Below, piece by piece: positions 23,007 to 32,942 of a stretch of 64,000 nt of DNA; within the stretch, counting starts at the first letter, position 1; each line of letters starts with the position of its first letter. Location: assembly GCA_020284085.1 (NCBI GenBank), contig JACEVL010000427.1, positions 799,714-863,713 on the forward strand. Direction: 5' to 3'. Source of the stretch: Aporrectodea caliginosa. Lineage: Eukaryota > Annelida > Clitellata > Crassiclitellata > Lumbricidae. The position numbers and the translations under genes are program-made. The notes beneath the pieces were generated by a model. The model worked only from the letters and a program-made list of their open reading frames with translations, was not told the origin of the DNA and made no database searches.

Positions 23007-26000
23007 ATGGAAGCGTTGACAGCAGAGATGCAGGCGAACATTCATAAAAGGTCGTCTGAGCGCCTTAGGATATATCTTATAAAGGCAGGAAGGGACGAAG
23101 ATGAGGTTATGACTTGGGATAGGAATACATTGATGGAAGAATGGGCCTTGGAGATAGGAAAGAAGGAAGAAGAATTCAAGGCTAGTCCAGCATCTCCAGA
23201 AGAGACCGCTTACGAACTGCAGAAGCGCCGTCTGGAGTTCGAAATCCGTAAATATGAGGAACAGAAGGAGAAGGAAGAAAGGGAGGAAAGGAGGAGAGAG
23301 GAAGAAAAGAAAGAACAGAAGGAGAAGGAAGAAAGAGAAAGGAAGGAACAGAAGGAGAAGGAAGAAAGGGAGGAAAGGAGGAGAGAGGAAGAAAGGAAGG
23401 AACAGAAGGAGAAGGAAGAAAGGGAGGAAAGGAGGAGAGAGGAAGAAAAGAAAGAACAGAAGGAGAAGGAAGAAAGAGAAAGGAAGGAACAGAAGGAGAA
23501 GGAAGAAAGAGAAAGGAAGGAACAGAAGGAGAAGGAAGAAAGGGAGGAAAGGAGGAGAGAGGAAGAAAGGAAGGAACAGAAGGAGAAGGAAGAAAGAGAC
23601 AGGAAGGAACAGAAGGAGAAGGATGAAAGAGAAAAGAAGGAACGGAAAGAGAAGGAAGAAAGGGAGAAGAAGGAAAAGATGGAAGAACAAACTATTAGAA
23701 ATTCTTTAGCAAGCCGCACTAAGCGTTATAGTGATGCACTTAAGAATGTTCTTTGGAAATTCCCCTCCGACCCTATAGAAATTCCAGGTTTCTTTGATCA
23801 CTTGGATGGTTTGTTTAATGTGTATGAGGTGGATGAAGATGTTAGAGCAAAATTATTGTTGGCTAATTTGAGTGAAAGAGCTAAGGCATTAACTATGCGC
23901 CTAACTAAGGAACAGCTCAATGATTACAAATTCTTGAAGGAGTTTTTGCTAAGGGAATTTAAGATAAGCCCTTCAACCCTTAGAACCCGATTTTGGACGA
24001 TGCATAAAGCATCGGACGAATCTTTTACGATCTATTCATCCAAATTGCGTGTTGCTCTTATGTATTATCTGAAAAGCAGAAAGATAACTGACGAGTTTGA
24101 TAAACTTGTAAGTTTACTGGTGGCGGATCGGCTCAAGGAGTCCTTGTCGAAGGCTTGCTTGGATTATATCTTGGCCCAAGAAAAAGAGGAGTGGTTGAAC
24201 TGTGAAGATATAGCTAATGCAGCTGACATTTATGTAGCGTCGCATGATGGTGGGAGTGACTTGGTGTACCGTAGTCATCCGACACCGAAGTATAACAATT
24301 GGACGAGAAGTCAACCACAAGTCCAAGTCAATAACCAGACAGCTCAACCCAAGTCTTTCAAACCGGAAGTAAGGGGTGAAGCCAAGATAGGTGCGAAGAT
24401 GTCTCAGGAGGAGGCCAAGGTGAAGGGTCTCTGTTTCTTGTGTCATCAGAAGGGTCATAGGGCAAAGGAGTGCCCGACCAATCGAAGTTATAAAAAGGTG
24501 GGTGCTTGTATGGTTGGGAACCCAACTAAGGAGGTGATCGACTCATTGGTGGAGAAGGTCAACGTGGCACATGAGGTATCTGAACAGGTAAGGCAAGGGA
24601 ATTTATTGGACAACCTCGAACCAGTAAAATCGGAAATTGCTGTAAGAGTATACGATAATAGTATTGATGGACTACACGAGAGGTCGTATATCCATGTACA
24701 GATTGAAGATCTCCCTTCTCAACCAGCGTTATCTGATTCAGGAGCAGAAATTTGTTGTATTGATAAGAAGTTAATTGAGTCACTAAACTTGCCTGTGATT
24801 AAACGGATTAACATAATTGGTTTTCAGGGAGAAGGATGTAAGGCAGATGTGGTATACCTACAATTGAAATTAGCTAATCCATCGGAAGGAACGACGAATA
24901 TTGCGCCATCTTTGTGCGTCATGTTTGCTGTAGTCCCTGAACTAAATGAACGGGTTATTCTAACACCCCATATTGTAGACCTATTAATGGAGAGTTCGGA
25001 ATATGTAGTGATGGCGGTTGGTGTAGATCGATCAGTACAGGTAAATGAAGAGGTAAAGGAAGATAAAATTGAGAAGGATAACAACAACGAATCCCTGCAG
25101 TCAGACGTTAAGGATGAGGAAGTGAATGAATCTTCCCAGGAGCAACCAGTTGATGATTCAGATAATTTCCTCGATGTTGAGTCGACAGAGTTTAAATCTG
25201 GTGAGGAAAAAGCGGATAATGATACTTTGTTGCGAGAGCAACAAAATTGTCACAATCTTAGGCCTTGCTGGCAACAAGCGAACCAGAATAAAAATAATTT
25301 CTTCACAGACAATAATCTCCTGTACCATAAAGGGGAGATTATGGGACATAAGGTAAATCAATTGTGTCTACCGGAGGATAGAATTGGGGTTGTCTTGCGA
25401 GTAGCACACGATGCCCCATGTGCTGGGCATATGGCTTTTAAGGCAACGAGAGCCCGGATCAAATTAAACTTTTGGTTTCCGAGAATGGATGAGAGAATTC
25501 GCGAGTATTGTGCATCTTGTCAAATTTGTCAACTTAGAACTCCAGTTAAAGTTGCAGATCGAGTCCCGATTACTCCTATTCCGAGGGCAGATGAACTTTG
25601 TTTTAACCATTTAAATATGGATTGTATTGGCCCTATGGTAGTGACTGGAGAATCTAATAAATCGAAACCTAAGTACAATTATGCTTTAGTTCTGGTGGAC
25701 AAATTTTCTCGTTGGCCGATGGCTTATCCCCTTAGATCGTTGAACGCAAAGGGAGTCTGTGAAGCTCTGTTGCAAGTTTTCACAACTTTTTCTATTCCAA
25801 GAATCATTAGTTCGGATTGTGGCACCAACTTTACTAGCCGTTTGACGAAGGAATTCTTGCAGCGAATGGGTTGTAGTCCCAGATTCAATACCCCTGGACA
25901 TCCCGAGGCAGCCGGATTGGTTGAAAGATGCAACCAGAGCTTGAAAACCATGATCTTTAAACTCGCTCAATCTGATCCTCGTGGATGGCACCAATTGCTA

Positions 26001-27989
26001 CCCTTCGTTCTCTGGAGCCTTAGAGAAAAACCCTCAGGCACGACTCATATCTCGCCTTTCACTATGGTTTATGGAACTCTTCCTCGTGGTCCACTTAGTG
26101 TATTGAAGGAATCATGGGCGGGCGAACGGAAATTACCTCTTAACTTAGGTAAATCACCTGAAGAGTACCTCCAATCACTGAAAGAAAACCTCGAATTTGC
26201 GAAAGCTTATGCGGATTACTATAGTGATATAGAATTGAAACGGTATGCAGATTATTATAACTTGCGCAGTACTGACAGAAAATACGAAGTTGGAGATAAA
26301 GTAGCAGTATTAGCACCAGATTTTGGTAGTTCTAAATTTTATAGTCGATGGCAAGGACCTGCAACCGTGGTCAGAGTTAAATCCCCGTATTCCTATATAG
26401 TAGAAATAGAGGGAAAACAAAGACATTTACACGCTAATAAGATCAAGCGGTACCATGAACGACTCGAACAAGCAATGATTAATAGCTGTTCAATAATTGT
26501 TGATCAAGATGAGGAATTTGGTGTAGTAGAGGTTGTAGATCAGGAAGAACGTGAACAAGTGAGCCCGAGTAAGCGTATTGATCCTTTGATCATGGCGCAT
26601 CTGTCAGAAGAGGAACAAAAGCAACTCTTTGAGGTTTTGGATCGACATTCGGCAGTATTCGTGGATAAACCTGGGTACTGTCCAGTATTAGAACATGAAA
26701 TCAAAATAACTCCTGATTTCACTCCTAAGCGTTTAAAGGCATATAAGGTCCCGGAGCTACTTAAACCTGAAGTGCAACGCCAGATAGAAGAAATGTTGTC
26801 CTTAGGCATAATTCGACCATCGAAAAGTGAAATGGCCAGTCCGGTAGTTTGTGTTTTAAAGGGACCCAAGGGTCAAAATGGCGTTCGTTTAGCAATCGAT
26901 TATCGCCATGTTAACAAGTATTCTCTAGGTGATTGTTATCCGACCCCAGACATTGCTGACGTCTTACAGAAGGTGGGACGGGCAAAGTTCATTAGTGTTT
27001 TCGATGCAAAATCAGGATATTGGCAAATCCCGGTTCGGAAGGAACATCAATGGCTTACAGCATTCGTATGTGATGCAGGACTTTTTGAGTTCACAAGAAT
27101 GCCGTTTGGACTCAAATCCGCTAGCAATACTTTTATTCGTGCTATGACCCAAGTTTTACATCCAGTCCGAAGTTTTACCGAACCATTCGTTGATGACATG
27201 GCAGTGGTTTCAATGAATTGGAATGACCATTTGGAACATCTAGAGAAATTCTTGCAAACTGTTGAGGAGACAGGACTTACTTTGAATTTAAGGAAATGTA
27301 ATTTTGCACAGAACAAAATAAAGTTTGTTGGCCATATAGTAGGGTCAGGTTGTATCGAACCTGATCCAGGCAAGATCGCTACGATCAATGATATCCAACC
27401 TCCGACGACAAAAAAGGACGTTAGAAGGATTATGGGTTTTTTCAGTTACTTTAGAAATTTTATACCTGCTCTCGCTGAGAAAGCACGAGTAATAACTGAC
27501 TTGACACGAGATAACGTGCCTACGAAAGTGCCTTGGGAGCAAAAGCATCAAGAGGCACTAGATAAGTTAAAGGATGATCTCAGTAAAGCTACACAATTAC
27601 ATACCATTGATTTCACTAAGGAATTTGGTTTAAGTGTAGATGCAAGTGCCACCGCGGTCGGGTGTTGCTTGTTTCAGTGGACCGAAGAAGGTCATGAAAA
27701 ACCAATTGCTTTTGCTAGTCTTAAACTCACGGACACACAGATGCATTGGTCTACAATTGAGAGAGAAGCTTTTGCAGTAATTTGGGCACTTAAACGATTC
27801 CGGTCGTGGATATTCTTATCAAGGATAATCATTTATTCGGATCATAATCCTTTGTCTTATCTCACGGATGCAAGCCCCAAGAGCGCGAAACTGACTCGTT
27901 GGGCATTAGCATTACAGGAATTTAACGTAGACTTCCGTTATCGTCCTGGGCGTCAGAACACGGTAGCTGATTTCCTTTCTCGGTTGTGA
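23007..27989 (+). CDS. Gag-Pol polyprotein, Gmr1-like Gypsy (integrase before RT)
   Basis: 1660 codons in one frame. ATG at 23007 has a good Kozak context (AAAATGG). Residues about 84-235 form a charged Glu/Lys/Arg repeat likely to be a coiled coil. Gag ends with a zinc knuckle CFLCHQKGHRAKEC (476-489). Protease DSGA lies at 577-580. The integrase has an HHCC zinc region (about 801-845), then catalytic D872, D937 and E973 (35 residues between the last two) and a C-terminal GPATVV-type SH3-like part (about 1085-1150). RT follows with 'MPFGLKSASNTF' and FVDD at 1394-1397. RNase H has D near 1544, 'EREAFAVIWAL' and 'YSDHNPLSYL'. All catalytic residues are present with no stops, so it could be active. 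Order PR-IN-RT-RH is unusual for Ty3/Gypsy. Confidence 0.97.
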   Translation: MEALTAEMQANIHKRSSERLRIYLIKAGRDEDEVMTWDRNTLMEEWALEIGKKEEEFKASPASPEETAYELQKRRLEFEIRKYEEQKEKEEREERRREEEKKEQKEKEERERKEQKEKEEREERRREEERKEQKEKEEREERRREEEKKEQKEKEERERKEQKEKEERERKEQKEKEEREERRREEERKEQKEKEERDRKEQKEKDEREKKERKEKEEREKKEKMEEQTIRNSLASRTKRYSDALKNVLWKFPSDPIEIPGFFDHLDGLFNVYEVDEDVRAKLLLANLSERAKALTMRLTKEQLNDYKFLKEFLLREFKISPSTLRTRFWTMHKASDESFTIYSSKLRVALMYYLKSRKITDEFDKLVSLLVADRLKESLSKACLDYILAQEKEEWLNCEDIANAADIYVASHDGGSDLVYRSHPTPKYNNWTRSQPQVQVNNQTAQPKSFKPEVRGEAKIGAKMSQEEAKVKGLCFLCHQKGHRAKECPTNRSYKKVGACMVGNPTKEVIDSLVEKVNVAHEVSEQVRQGNLLDNLEPVKSEIAVRVYDNSIDGLHERSYIHVQIEDLPSQPALSDSGAEICCIDKKLIESLNLPVIKRINIIGFQGEGCKADVVYLQLKLANPSEGTTNIAPSLCVMFAVVPELNERVILTPHIVDLLMESSEYVVMAVGVDRSVQVNEEVKEDKIEKDNNNESLQSDVKDEEVNESSQEQPVDDSDNFLDVESTEFKSGEEKADNDTLLREQQNCHNLRPCWQQANQNKNNFFTDNNLLYHKGEIMGHKVNQLCLPEDRIGVVLRVAHDAPCAGHMAFKATRARIKLNFWFPRMDERIREYCASCQICQLRTPVKVADRVPITPIPRADELCFNHLNMDCIGPMVVTGESNKSKPKYNYALVLVDKFSRWPMAYPLRSLNAKGVCEALLQVFTTFSIPRIISSDCGTNFTSRLTKEFLQRMGCSPRFNTPGHPEAAGLVERCNQSLKTMIFKLAQSDPRGWHQLLPFVLWSLREKPSGTTHISPFTMVYGTLPRGPLSVLKESWAGERKLPLNLGKSPEEYLQSLKENLEFAKAYADYYSDIELKRYADYYNLRSTDRKYEVGDKVAVLAPDFGSSKFYSRWQGPATVVRVKSPYSYIVEIEGKQRHLHANKIKRYHERLEQAMINSCSIIVDQDEEFGVVEVVDQEEREQVSPSKRIDPLIMAHLSEEEQKQLFEVLDRHSAVFVDKPGYCPVLEHEIKITPDFTPKRLKAYKVPELLKPEVQRQIEEMLSLGIIRPSKSEMASPVVCVLKGPKGQNGVRLAIDYRHVNKYSLGDCYPTPDIADVLQKVGRAKFISVFDAKSGYWQIPVRKEHQWLTAFVCDAGLFEFTRMPFGLKSASNTFIRAMTQVLHPVRSFTEPFVDDMAVVSMNWNDHLEHLEKFLQTVEETGLTLNLRKCNFAQNKIKFVGHIVGSGCIEPDPGKIATINDIQPPTTKKDVRRIMGFFSYFRNFIPALAEKARVITDLTRDNVPTKVPWEQKHQEALDKLKDDLSKATQLHTIDFTKEFGLSVDASATAVGCCLFQWTEEGHEKPIAFASLKLTDTQMHWSTIEREAFAVIWALKRFRSWIFLSRIIIYSDHNPLSYLTDASPKSAKLTRWALALQEFNVDFRYRPGRQNTVADFLSRL

Positions 27990-28172
27990 CTCGGGACATG
28001 AGGGAAAGGGGAATAGCCCGGCACCCGAGGATCGAGCCCGAAAACTGTGTAGATAAGTTGATTTAATGATGTGTTTTGTTTTGTTTGTACATGTTGTGAC
28101 GAGATGGGATCCGACGGCTCAGCTTGATCGTGATGACCCGTTCGAGATGGTGCTGAAGACGTGTCATCATCT

Positions 28173-28186
28173 GAGGGCGGAGGGAA
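28173..28186 (+). promoter_or_regulatory. Polypurine tract
   Basis: GAGGGCGGAGGGAA sits directly before the TGTCG start of the 3' LTR, the expected position for the plus-strand primer of reverse transcription. Confidence 0.85.
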
Positions 28187-28621
28187 TGTCGTGGTCTACG
28201 CTGATACGTGCAGCTATGGAAAATACCCGCTGTGCGTCAACAACATTGTTTACAGCTAAGGGAAAATTCTGCCACGGACTGTCAATAGCGGACCAATGCA
28301 TGTATCAATAATCTACGCGTTCTACAGGACTTTCCAGGGAAAAGTACGATGACGTCATAGAACTTTCTAGAATCCATCAGAACCCTATATATAAGGTGCA
28401 GCGTCTGTACAAAAGAGCCAGTTGACGAAGATTTATGCACGTTGATAAAGTGCTCTTGTAACGATATTTGATTGAAGTTCAATCGAGACCAGCCAACCTG
28501 TGTGCTGTCTGCGATTGTGATATTTGACGGGCTGACTTAAATTTAACTTATTTGATTCTTTCTGTTAATAAAGATCTTTTAAGTTTCCTTCGTTTGTTCG
28601 TCGTCGTGTTCGAGAGGCTCG
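28187..28621 (+). repeat. 3' LTR
   Basis: Same length and sequence as the 5' LTR, apart from one noticed substitution. It ends at or just after GAGGCTCG, followed by ACCG. Confidence 0.93.
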
Positions 28622-28625
28622 ACCG

Positions 28626-29532
28626 ACGGTGAACGGTCAATTGTTTTGCCATGCATGGATGGATAGATTATTCCAGAACGCTTCCCCGTAGGATGACTAT
28701 AAGCCTGTTATCACCCGTTATAAACCTTTACTTTAAACGACATTACTGCACTGATCCTTCCTTTTATTCCTTCTTTCCTTCGTTCCCTCGTTCGTTCCTT
28801 CGTTCGTTCTTTCCTTCCTTCGAATCTTTTTACCTCGGTCGTTCTGACCTTGCTTCCTTAAGTGCCCTTCAGCCCTGATTTGCTCAACTTGCCTCATCTT
28901 GTCTCGTATTATGTACTTCGTAACTCAACATTCGATAGACTATCTGCATAAAAAACTAGTTTACTTTCGTAAGTAATGAATTTTGACGGTAATATATAAA
29001 ACTAGAACATCATCTAGACACTGTTTGGAAACAAAAAAAATTAATACACATATAATTATTGTAACGCAATTCAATGCAAATATAAGTCGGCTCTATCAAC
29101 GATATAGTAGAAAAAAAATGCTAACCGTCCACTTCAGATATTTTTATATACGCAAATGTTTGTGTGCATATATATGAATTTGCATATGCAAATGCATATT
29201 CAATTCAATTCAATTCATTTATTGATCCCGGTAAAACAAGACAAATACACTTACAAAACAGTAAAGAAAAAGCATTTTCTGCAATCAAAAGTATAGGTAA
29301 ATACAAAAACTTATATAAGCATATATACTATAATTATAGTGAAGTTTTGAGTAGGGTTTGTCAATTTTATAACAGAAAGCAAGTGCTAACTCGTCCATTA
29401 AATACGTTATATCTCTTTAAAATGTTTTAATTTAGTCTATCTTTAGTGACAAGGATATATTCATAAAAGCAAAGTCATGTCATATAAGACAGACGCTGAA
29501 CAAGCGTCATTATGTTAAAAATATTTCCATGG
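28626..29532 (-). other. 3' flank of BPI copy 4, with TTCC-rich tract and a small insertion
   Basis: 28750-28830 is a TTCC/TTCG low-complexity tract. 28870-29190 and 29340-29532 are paralogous to 13730-14325. Between them, 29195-29335 is an extra block starting with ATTCA repeats and TTTATTGATCCCGGTAAAAC, which resembles a reversed LINE/SINE 3' end. No gene is present. Confidence 0.6.
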
Positions 29533-29686
29533 TTACGGTGACTTCTCCACATTGGCTGTAATACGCAGGCAGTGGTTTTGCATCTCCAAGGAAACGTCCT
29601 TGAACTTAACGAAATCCAGGACCGGAAGTGGAATTCCCTGTTGCCCTTTCTCGTTCAATTTTGGAATTATGAACAAATTTCCCGAT
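29533..29686 (-). pseudogene. BPI/LBP-like terminal exon fragment cut off by a viral element
   Basis: The minus-strand frame ends 'HCLRITANVEKSP' plus stop, preceded by 'FIIPKLNEKGQQGIPLPVLD', nearly identical in protein to the exon at 14326-15001. Nucleotide similarity to that copy stops abruptly at 29686. From 29687 the sequence belongs to the adintovirus/Polinton fragment. Only about 50 codons remain, so this fourth copy is broken. Confidence 0.85.
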
Positions 29687-29743
29687 AAATTTTTAACTTC
29701 CATGTTCGTTTTAAATATAAATGTTTTCGTATTTAAAATAACA

Positions 29744-30259
29744 ATGTATTGTGTAAAGTGTAAGACAAAAACTGAAACGAGAGATATTCGCAACGTCGTT
29801 AGTAAAAACAATAGACCCATGCTCAGAGGCGTGTGCGCCGTATGTGGGACGACTAAAACTCAATTCGTGAAAGCAGCACAAGGTGGTGATCTCGTTAGTT
29901 CTCTAAATTCAGTTACAAGCAACATCAAATTACCTTGGGCTAAATTCCCAGGTGAAATGCATTTGCCTGGTCACTCGTTTACGGGGCCAGGAACTAGACT
30001 AGATTTAAGACTGAATCCCGATGGCACTCCTAAAGATTGGAGTAAACCAGTTGATCGAGTAGATAGCGCGGCATATATTCACGATTTAGCTTACAACCAA
30101 TACTCTGATACGGCTTCTAGGAATGTAGCCGATAGAGCGATGATTAATGCTTTGAATAATATTCCTAACCCGAGCTTACGGGAACGTGTAGAGAGGACTA
30201 TAGTTAAACCTATATTATCAGCTAAATCGAGTTTGGGATTAGGTTTAAAAAAAGCTTAA
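29744..30259 (+). CDS. Zinc-ribbon plus phospholipase A2-like protein (adintovirus type)
   Basis: 171 codons from ATG at 29744. Residues 3-34 form a small zinc ribbon (C3, C6, C31, C34) of the DUF5679 kind. Residues about 62-125 resemble the PLA2 domain of parvovirus VP1 and adintovirus proteins: calcium-loop GPG at 81-83 and catalytic HD at 113-114 followed by a tyrosine. In those viruses the activity disturbs endosomal membranes during entry; that role here is inference from the family. The C-terminal 20 residues are basic. I started at 29744 because upstream codons run into the BPI exon. The frame is intact. Confidence 0.8.
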   Translation: MYCVKCKTKTETRDIRNVVSKNNRPMLRGVCAVCGTTKTQFVKAAQGGDLVSSLNSVTSNIKLPWAKFPGEMHLPGHSFTGPGTRLDLRLNPDGTPKDWSKPVDRVDSAAYIHDLAYNQYSDTASRNVADRAMINALNNIPNPSLRERVERTIVKPILSAKSSLGLGLKKA

Positions 30260-30260
30260 A

Positions 30261-31187
30261 ATGGACTGACCTGAAAGACTCGCGAATGAATTACATAAAC
30301 CCGTAATAAGGCATTTTCGTAAAAGGAAGGTTTATGTTGGTGGTATTGATGAAATTTGGGCTGCTGACCTGGTGGACATGCAAGCATTTGCTCAAGATAA
30401 CGACGGTGTAAAATATCTTTTAACCGTAATAGATGTATTTTCGAAGTACGGTTGGATTGTTCCACTGAATGATAAAAGTGGAAAATCTACTGCTAACGGC
30501 TTCATGAAAATATTAAAGAGCGGAAGAAAACCGGGTAAAGTTTGGGTTGATAAAGGGAAAGAATTTTATAATAAAGACGTAAAGAGTTTGGTCGAGTTGT
30601 ACTCTACCGAGAACGAAGAGAAATCCTGTGTAGTTGAGAGATGGAATAGGACGATGAGGGAGAAGATGTTTAAATATTTTACAGCTAATTCAACTAGAAG
30701 ATATATCGATATATTAGGCGAAATGGTTAGTAACTATAATGACACTAGGCATTCTTCTATTAAAATGACGCCCTCTAAAGCTAGTATGAAAGATAATGAA
30801 AAGACTGTGTTTATGAATTTATACGGTGATGAGATTTCAGAGCCTATTGTACCTAGGTTCTCAGTAGGTGATAAAGTTAGAATTACGAAGAAAAAGAATT
30901 TATTTGAGAAGGGGTACACGCCGAAATGGACCCAGGAATTATTTACTGTGTCTGGAGTTCAATACACTGATCCACCAACCTATAAGATTAAAGATTATAA
31001 CGGAGAAGAAATTCAGGGTTCATTCTATGAACAGGAACTGCAAAAATCTACTCAAGAAATATTTAGGATTGAGAAGGTTATACGAAGGCGTGGAAAGAAA
31101 TCGTTAGTTAAGTGGTTAGGGTACCCAGAAAGCTTTAATTCGTGGGTTGACAACGATAACTTGTTAACATTACATGCAAATGACTAA
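30261..31187 (+). pseudogene. Retroviral-type integrase with chromodomain, defective
   Basis: ATG at 30261 is followed by TGA at codon 3 (30267-30269), after which the frame is open to 31187. The rve core has D at 30366 ('ADLVDMQ'), D at 30549 ('WVDKGKEFYN') and E at 30636 ('VVERWNRTMREK'). The last two are separated by only 28 residues, whereas 35 is typical, suggesting a 21-base in-frame deletion. 'VGDKVRI' begins an SH3-like region and the C terminus (about 31050-31180) is a chromodomain ('VKWLGYPESFNSWV'). The early stop and short spacing both argue that it is dead. An internal ATG at 30376 lies beyond the first catalytic Asp. Confidence 0.85.
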
Positions 31188-31190
31188 GAC

Positions 31191-32612
31191 TCATTTCCAT
31201 CGAAACTGCTGTGCAACACTTTAAGCCATGAGGAAATATAAGCATGGGCGTCACGACTTTTGCCTACTGGGAGAGTTGAGGGTTCGGCGTTTCATAAGGT
31301 TAGTGACTGAAGTTTCTTGACTTAGGCTCGGACTGTCGCCAGTTTTAGCGATCTTTAGCCGAGGTTAAAGGATAAAGATCGCCAGGGATGTGGTTTCGGA
31401 CCTATATATGGTCTGTGTACGCAGAAAATGTAGGATTTGAACTAGATTATGGTGAAATGAGCCAGTTTATTGTAAAAGACAACTACTTTTGTGTAAAGCC
31501 AACATAAGCGAAACGCTTTGTGTTTTCAATTGAGTGAATCAAACTTGAATCAAATTTCGATTTCAGGTTCTTTATGAGACATTTAAAGATATTTGGAAAT
31601 TTTGGACTGAAAGTGCAAACTTAAGACTGCTTTTTTCAATACTCTTAAATCTTAATACCAGAAACACCGCTTTTTAAAACTTCCTGTCTGTTTGGCACTT
31701 CCGATTAACTAGTTATCCGTTCGGCACAAGACAATTTTATAGCGCAATACTGTACGAAATTCCGAACAAAATACAGTTTGTACGAGAACTTTGGAGACCG
31801 CTTCTACAAGAGAACAAGACTTTCGCTTCGAGACAGTTTCCAAAAAGATAAGACTTTCGCTTCGAGACAGTTTCGAAAAAGTCAAGATATGATCTCGAGA
31901 CCGAGACCGAGACCGAGACAGTAGGGTCCGAGACCGAGACATCAAAAAACCTGTCTCGAGACGTCTCGAGACCGAGACAGTGTCTCGAGACAATACAACT
32001 CTGCTATAGAGCGTCGATCATAATTATTGCAAAGGTCTCTCGTGCCAGTTTCGCTTTCTAGGAATTGCAACATGCGTTGACAATGCGTCTGATTTGTTAA
32101 GGTCGACAGTCTGAAGAAAGGAATCGCTCATTTGTTACACCATCTATGGCATCTACGAATAAGGCGAGGAACGGAGCAGATCAGTGTCTTGATGCGCATA
32201 ATTATGCTAATGAACTACCATCCTACTTCGGCCTATCTGCGGCGGTGCGTAACGTAAGCCTATGTAGCCTACACTATATGTGCATAGATATTTAGAACCT
32301 CTCAAAGTGTGTAACCTATCTGTCCTACGGGGTTCACGAACGTCACCAAAACCTCATTGGTCGTCGGCAAGAAATATCTAAATCGAGGAAACCAAATTAT
32401 ACAGGGAGTCCTTTCACTGTTTCTTATTTTGAAGTTAATCAGTTCGAACTCCAGAGTAGAATTACGAGTGTTAAATTTGTGTGAAATCAATAATGCCTGA
32501 GAAGTTTGATGCTGTCACATTGTACTTTTCCACACCCTGGGAGTGTGAAGGTCAATAGGTCACTGCTGTCAGATAGATTGTAATTCCTTTATTAATTGAA
32601 ATAATAATAAAA
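31191..32612. other. No gene; CGAGAC-rich palindromic patch at 31860-31990
   Basis: No coding similarity recognised. 31890-31990 contains serial GAGACC/GAGACG units with nested CTCGAG palindromes (TCTCGAGACGTCTCGAGA), a strong hairpin. 31200-31450 might contain the missing viral terminus, but no matching inverted repeat was found. Confidence 0.5.
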
Positions 32613-32942
32613 ATGAATGATTCTTTTCAAGAACAGTCTTTGGAAGATGATTTTATGGAGGATTTGAACCCAACTAATGCAAGAATGAAAGGAAATCATG
32701 ATAATGAACCCTCTAGCAGATTTCTAGATGAAGTGGTACATGATGACCTTGAATACGAGGTTCGAATCTCAGCTGATGAAGAGTTGACACCCTTACATAG
32801 GTCCATAATACATGTGAACTTGGCAAGAGATAGGTTAAAGACTGCTAGTGGAGCAAACAAGAGCCCTGACGCGTTGCGTGAGGCAACAGTCACCCTCTGC
32901 TCGGGGGTCGGGGACGAACCACCCGCCATTCTGGGGGAAAAT
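32613..32942 (+). CDS. Unidentified acidic protein, N-terminal part
   Basis: ATG at 32613 (context AAAATGA) opens an acidic frame ('MNDSFQEQSLEDDFMEDLNP', 'LHRSIIHVNLARDRLKTASG') that I do not recognise. Coding appearance ends at 'GVGDEPPAILGEN' (32942). The same 36 bases recur at 37870-37905, where the same peptide leads into a different, equally protein-like continuation. I infer that one frame was split by the block 32943-37869. The open frame continuing to 33188 is low-complexity and probably not real. It could be host or transposon. Confidence 0.4.

Larger units (their letters stand above)
22011..28621 (+). mobile_element. Gmr1-like Ty3/Gypsy LTR retrotransposon, nearly intact
   Basis: Two 435-439 bp LTRs (starting at 22011 and 28187, offset exactly 6176) flank a tRNA-Leu-type primer site, one gag-pol frame (23007-27989) and a polypurine tract (28173-28186). 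I noticed only one LTR difference (near 22239/28415), so the insertion is young. ACCG precedes the left LTR (22007-22010) and follows the right LTR (28622-28625) if the LTR ends at 22445. However, the left LTR continues to CGACA at 22455, which would pair with the TGTCG start, so the exact end is uncertain. The pol order is protease, integrase, RT, RNase H, which defines Gmr1-like elements. Confidence 0.95.
29687..31190 (+). mobile_element. Adintovirus/Polinton-type element fragment (integrated)
   Basis: Two adjacent plus-strand genes, a zinc-ribbon/PLA2 protein and a chromodomain integrase, separated by one base. Both are found together in animal adintoviruses, the virus-like relatives of Polinton (Maverick) elements. 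Capsid, protease, packaging ATPase and protein-primed DNA polymerase genes (elements usually 12-20 kb) are missing, and no terminal inverted repeats are visible. This is therefore a small genomic fossil, not a viable element. The left border cuts a BPI-like exon; the right border is not defined. Confidence 0.8.

Noticed and set aside
22551..23719. Long minus-strand frames rich in Phe, Leu and Ser
   Set aside because: They lie opposite the Glu/Lys/Arg repeat of gag and result from its biased codons.
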